From assembly GCA_964423545.1 (NCBI GenBank), contig CAYRFV010000124.1:1-15233 (forward strand): a DNA stretch of 15,233 nucleotides, written 5' to 3'. Under the pieces are notes generated by a model. It worked only from the letters and a program-made list of their open reading frames with translations, searched no databases and was not told the origin of the DNA. A program made the translations under genes and the position numbers. This document shows positions 13,916-15,233 of the stretch, piece after piece (position 1 is the first letter of the stretch; each line of letters opens with the position of its first letter). Source of the DNA: JALOOE01 sp964423545. GTDB lineage: Bacteria > Chloroflexota > Anaerolineae > CG2-30-64-16.

Positions 13916-13944
13916 TTGACATCGAAGCCAAGATGTGGGATACT
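13916..13944 (+). promoter_or_regulatory. Candidate promoter upstream of the DksA/TraR-type gene
   Basis: Perfect -35 TTGACA (13916-13921), 17-bp spacer, -10 GATACT (13939-13944). The predicted start is near 13951, about 260 nt ahead of the coding start at 14213. Confidence 0.55.
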
Positions 13945-13950
13945 TGGCCC

Positions 13951-14212
13951 CGCTACATGCTGTCGCTTTGCACGCTGTTCTCTGCCGCCGCCCATGCCAG
14001 GTGAAGGAAAAAGGGGCATGCTGGCGTGGCGATTTGTGCTGACGCCGGCTCGCGGACGAACACGACCGGGAGCGGAACAAGTGCAGGGAACACAAGATGG
14101 GCGGGCGGCGTCGGGCCTTTTGCATCCCACCGCCGCCTCCTGCAGCCCAGGATTTGCGGCAGCAGGCAAGAGCAGTACATTGCCAGCCGCCAGACATGGA
14201 GTCCGAACACCG
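13951..14212 (+). other. Long GC-rich, probably structured 5' leader or independent small RNA
   Basis: The stretch between the promoter and the zinc-finger gene has no convincing ORF: in-frame translation gives low-complexity, Cys/Pro/Arg-rich sequence without a ribosome-binding site. Local folds are visible. GGCGGCG (14104-14110) pairs with CGCCGCC (14131-14137), continued by GGG/CCC inside. CATGCC near 13994 pairs with GGCATG about 20 nt later. GCTCGCGG pairs with CCGGGAGC with one mismatch near 14048-14073. I do not recognise a known RNA class. It may be a regulatory leader or a small RNA whose 3' end is not marked by a clear terminator. Confidence 0.35.
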
Positions 14213-14551
14213 ATGAGCACGACACTGCCTCCGACACGAGACCGTTTGGCCGCAGAACTGGCCATGGCTGAAGCTGATCTCGTCGAAGTCAACGCCCAGT
14301 TGGCCGAGAAGCCCGACCTGGGGCCAGGCACCGGTAGCACCGGCGCCATGACCTGGGAAATGGCGCTGGCTCGCAAAGAATATATCGAGGCGCAGATCAA
14401 ATCGCTGCAACAGGCCCTGGAACGCGCCCAAAGCGGGGCTTACGGCCGCTGCCAGAATTGCGGCAAGGAGATCGAGCCAGAACGATTGGAAATCCTGCCT
14501 TCGGCCACGACTTGCGCCGATTGCGCGCGCAAGAACCGCTTCCCAGTTTGA
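14213..14551 (+). CDS. DksA/TraR-family C4 zinc-finger protein
   Basis: A 112-residue protein. The N-terminal half is helical and charged (residues about 8-75, probably a coiled-coil hairpin). The C-terminus holds the family zinc finger with Cys80, Cys83, Cys101 and Cys104 in GAYGRCQNCGKEI ... LEILPSATTCADCA. DksA/TraR proteins bind in the RNA polymerase secondary channel and alter initiation, often with ppGpp. This member is shorter than E. coli DksA and lacks an obvious DxxDxA coiled-coil tip, so a DksA-like activity is not assured; it is closer in size to the short TraR/YteA-type proteins. ATG 14213 has GGAG 11 nt upstream. Its stop codon overlaps the -35 of the tRNA promoter that follows, so read-through into the tRNA-tuf cluster is possible. 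Confidence 0.85.
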   Translation: MSTTLPPTRDRLAAELAMAEADLVEVNAQLAEKPDLGPGTGSTGAMTWEMALARKEYIEAQIKSLQQALERAQSGAYGRCQNCGKEIEPERLEILPSATTCADCARKNRFPV

Positions 14552-14577
14552 CTTTCGTTTCCCCTTCGGCATAAAAT
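14548..14577 (+). promoter_or_regulatory. Candidate promoter of the tRNA-Thr/tRNA-tuf cluster
   Basis: -35 TTGACT (14548-14553, overlapping the preceding stop codon), 18-bp spacer, -10 TAAAAT (14572-14577). The predicted start near 14584 is about 50 nt before the mature tRNA-Thr. Confidence 0.55.
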
Positions 14578-14635
14578 TTTCCTTTGCAGCCGCCGCTTCA
14601 CCACGTTCCCCCGCTCTCATCAGCCCACCAACCAG

Positions 14636-14708
14636 GCCGACGTAGCTCAGATGGCAGAGCCTCCGCCTTGTAAGCGGATCGTCGCCGGTTCGAGTCCGGC
14701 CGTCGGCT
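14636..14708 (+). tRNA. tRNA-Thr, anticodon TGT
   Basis: The full cloverleaf is visible. Acceptor GCCGACG (14636-14642) pairs with CGTCGGC (14701-14707), discriminator T708. The D-arm is GCTC/GAGC. The anticodon stem TCCGC/GCGGA encloses loop CTTGTAA, with anticodon TGT at 14669-14671 reading ACA codons. The T-arm is GCCGG-TTCGAGT-CCGGC. CCA is not encoded and must be added by nucleotidyltransferase. It is the counterpart of E. coli thrU in the tufB tRNA cluster. Confidence 0.97.
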
Positions 14709-14728
14709 CTCGACCGGGGCTGAATCCC

Positions 14729-14765
14729 CTGCTTCGTTGATCAGCGGCTTTTTGTTTTGCTTTTT
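14729..14765 (+). terminator. Possible terminator between tRNA-Thr and tRNA-Tyr
   Basis: A short stem CTGCT/AGCGG (14729-14733 and 14743-14747, with one G-T pair) and 9-nt loop is followed by a long T-rich tract (CTTTTTGTTTTGCTTTTT). A GGGG/CCCC hairpin (14716-14719 with 14726-14729) overlaps its left side. The stem is weak but the T-tract is strong; partial termination is likely. Confidence 0.35.
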
Positions 14766-14786
14766 ACCAACTGTCTTTGATAGAAT
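14757..14786 (+). promoter_or_regulatory. Candidate promoter of tRNA-Tyr
   Basis: An extended -10 TGATAGAAT (14778-14786; hexamer TAGAAT at 14781-14786) with a poor -35 TTGCTT (14757-14762) at 18 bp. The predicted start lies a few bases before the tRNA-Tyr 5' end at 14796. Confidence 0.4.
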
Positions 14787-14795
14787 AGCCCTAAT

Positions 14796-14880
14796 GGGTC
14801 GGTGTCCCGAGCGGCAAAGGGTGCGGACTGTAAATCCGCCGGCGAGAGCGCCTTCGCAGGTTCGAGTCCTGCCCGGCCCA
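14796..14880 (+). tRNA. tRNA-Tyr, anticodon GTA
   Basis: A class II tRNA of 85 nt. Acceptor GGGTCGG (14796-14802) pairs with CCGGCCC (14873-14879) with one G-T pair, discriminator A880. The anticodon stem GCGGA/TCCGC encloses CTGTAAA, with anticodon GTA at 14830-14832. A long variable arm follows, then T-arm GCAGG-TTCGAGT-CCTGC. CCA is not encoded. It is the counterpart of E. coli tyrU. Confidence 0.97.
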
Positions 14881-14889
14881 CTGAGGAAT

Positions 14890-14930
14890 TGCGAAGTTCG
14901 GATGGTGAATCTGGAGATCCGAATTTCGCA
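14890..14930. repeat. Inverted repeat between tRNA-Tyr and the second tRNA-Thr
   Basis: Arms TGCGAAGTTCGGAT (14890-14903) and ATCCGAATTTCGCA (14917-14930) pair over 14 positions with one G-T, closing a 13-nt loop. A further TCCGAAATC follows at 14932-14940. It occupies the spot where many bacteria carry a glycine tRNA. It may guide tRNA processing or be a dispersed repeat; no T-tract follows. Confidence 0.6.
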
Positions 14931-14947
14931 GTCCGAAATCCTTTCCC

Positions 14948-15020
<73 letters not shown>

Positions 15021-15043
15021 TGTTCACCATACCTTAACCCAAC

Positions 15044-15073
15044 TTTGGCCGTCCTCTCACAGGGACGGCCAAA
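15044..15073. other. Strong hairpin in the tuf leader
   Basis: A perfect 11-bp stem TTTGGCCGTCC/GGACGGCCAAA (15044-15054 and 15063-15073) with an 8-nt loop. On the plus strand it is followed by As rather than Ts, so it is not a normal intrinsic terminator for the tRNAs. It may separate tRNA processing from the tuf message or shape the tuf leader. Confidence 0.55.
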
Positions 15074-15165
15074 AAACGCATCCCACCCGGCGCTTTTCGA
15101 GCGCCATCATCCCGCAATTCACCAACCATGCCCGACCGGTCGGCGACCGGCTGAGCGAACCTTTT

Positions 15166-15170
15166 GGAGG
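15166..15170 (+). promoter_or_regulatory. Ribosome-binding site of tuf
   Basis: GGAGG, 8 nt before the ATG at 15179; a strong site suited to a very highly expressed gene. Confidence 0.85.
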
Positions 15171-15178
15171 CGGCACCT

Positions 15179-15233
15179 ATGGCCAAGCAAGCATTCGAGC
15201 GCAAGAAGCCCCATGTGAACGTGGGGACGATTG
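15179..15233 (+). CDS. tuf: Elongation factor Tu, first 18 codons (cut by window edge)
   Basis: The visible residues MAKQAFERKKPHVNVGTI are the characteristic N-terminus of EF-Tu, the GTPase that delivers aminoacyl-tRNA to the ribosomal A site. The P-loop (GHVDHGKT in the family) would begin just beyond the window. The ATG has a strong GGAGG site 8 nt upstream. It follows the Thr-Tyr-Thr tRNA genes, an arrangement shared with tufB of E. coli, and is probably cotranscribed with at least the last tRNA-Thr. EF-Tu is on the opposite strand from fusA, so the classic rpsL-rpsG-fusA-tuf order is broken here unless another tuf copy follows fusA. Confidence 0.96.
   Translation, partial: MAKQAFERKKPHVNVGTI

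Noticed and set aside
13523..14620. 365-codon open frame on the minus strand
   Set aside because: It overlaps the well-supported map and DksA/TraR-type genes and has no recognisable domain; a chance frame in GC-rich DNA.
14881..14947. Remnant glycine tRNA between tRNA-Tyr and tRNA-Thr
   Set aside because: No T-arm, D-arm or glycine anticodon stem can be formed; the gap holds an inverted repeat instead.
15044..15076. Intrinsic terminator after the tRNA cluster
   Set aside because: The hairpin is followed by As on the plus strand, not Ts, and on the minus strand by AAAGTTGGG, so neither orientation fits.

Overview
This GC-rich window carries the core transcription and translation genes of a bacterium that is most likely a member of the Chloroflexota (Anaerolineae/Caldilineae-like). 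That placement is inferred from the long charged insertion near the N-terminus of RpoC, the large insertion before the C-terminal part of RpoB, the extended S12 N-terminal loop and the codon use. It is not proven from this window. A run of ten Ns inside rpoC shows the sequence is a scaffolded draft assembly.

Positions 1-10520, minus strand, hold an informational operon read right to left: rpoB, rpoC, rpsL, rpsG and the first 70 codons of fusA. A good promoter (-35 TTGACT, 17 bp, extended -10 TATCCT) lies about 450 bp upstream of rpoB. Between it and rpoB is a hairpin followed by six Ts, which looks like an attenuator or the end of a small RNA. A second promoter in the rpoC-rpsL gap would drive rpsL-rpsG-fusA separately, and a 28-bp perfect palindrome begins at its predicted start point. 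The gaps rpoB/rpoC and rpsG/fusA also contain long inverted repeats.

Positions 10641-12907, plus strand, hold a divergent accessory group: an orphan NarL/LuxR-type regulator with a degenerate receiver, then two adjacent HtrA-like serine proteases without export signals. The first protease has a PDZ domain and the second does not.

Positions 12960-14551, plus strand, hold a type I methionine aminopeptidase with its own TATAAT box. After a short tandem repeat and a 260-nt GC-rich leader behind a TTGACA promoter comes a small DksA/TraR-type zinc-finger protein.

Positions 14548-15233, plus strand, hold tRNA-Thr(TGT), tRNA-Tyr(GTA), tRNA-Thr(GGT) and the start of tuf (EF-Tu). This is the order of the thrU-tyrU-glyT-thrT-tufB cluster of Escherichia coli without the glycine tRNA.

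Taken together the window encodes RNA polymerase beta and beta', two 30S decoding-site proteins, both main elongation factors, three tRNAs, the enzyme that removes initiator methionine, and candidate regulators. No CRISPR array, insertion sequence or phage gene was seen. The most notable unexplained material is the regulatory architecture: symmetrical elements at two promoters, an in-leader terminator ahead of rpoB, and structured intercistronic gaps.
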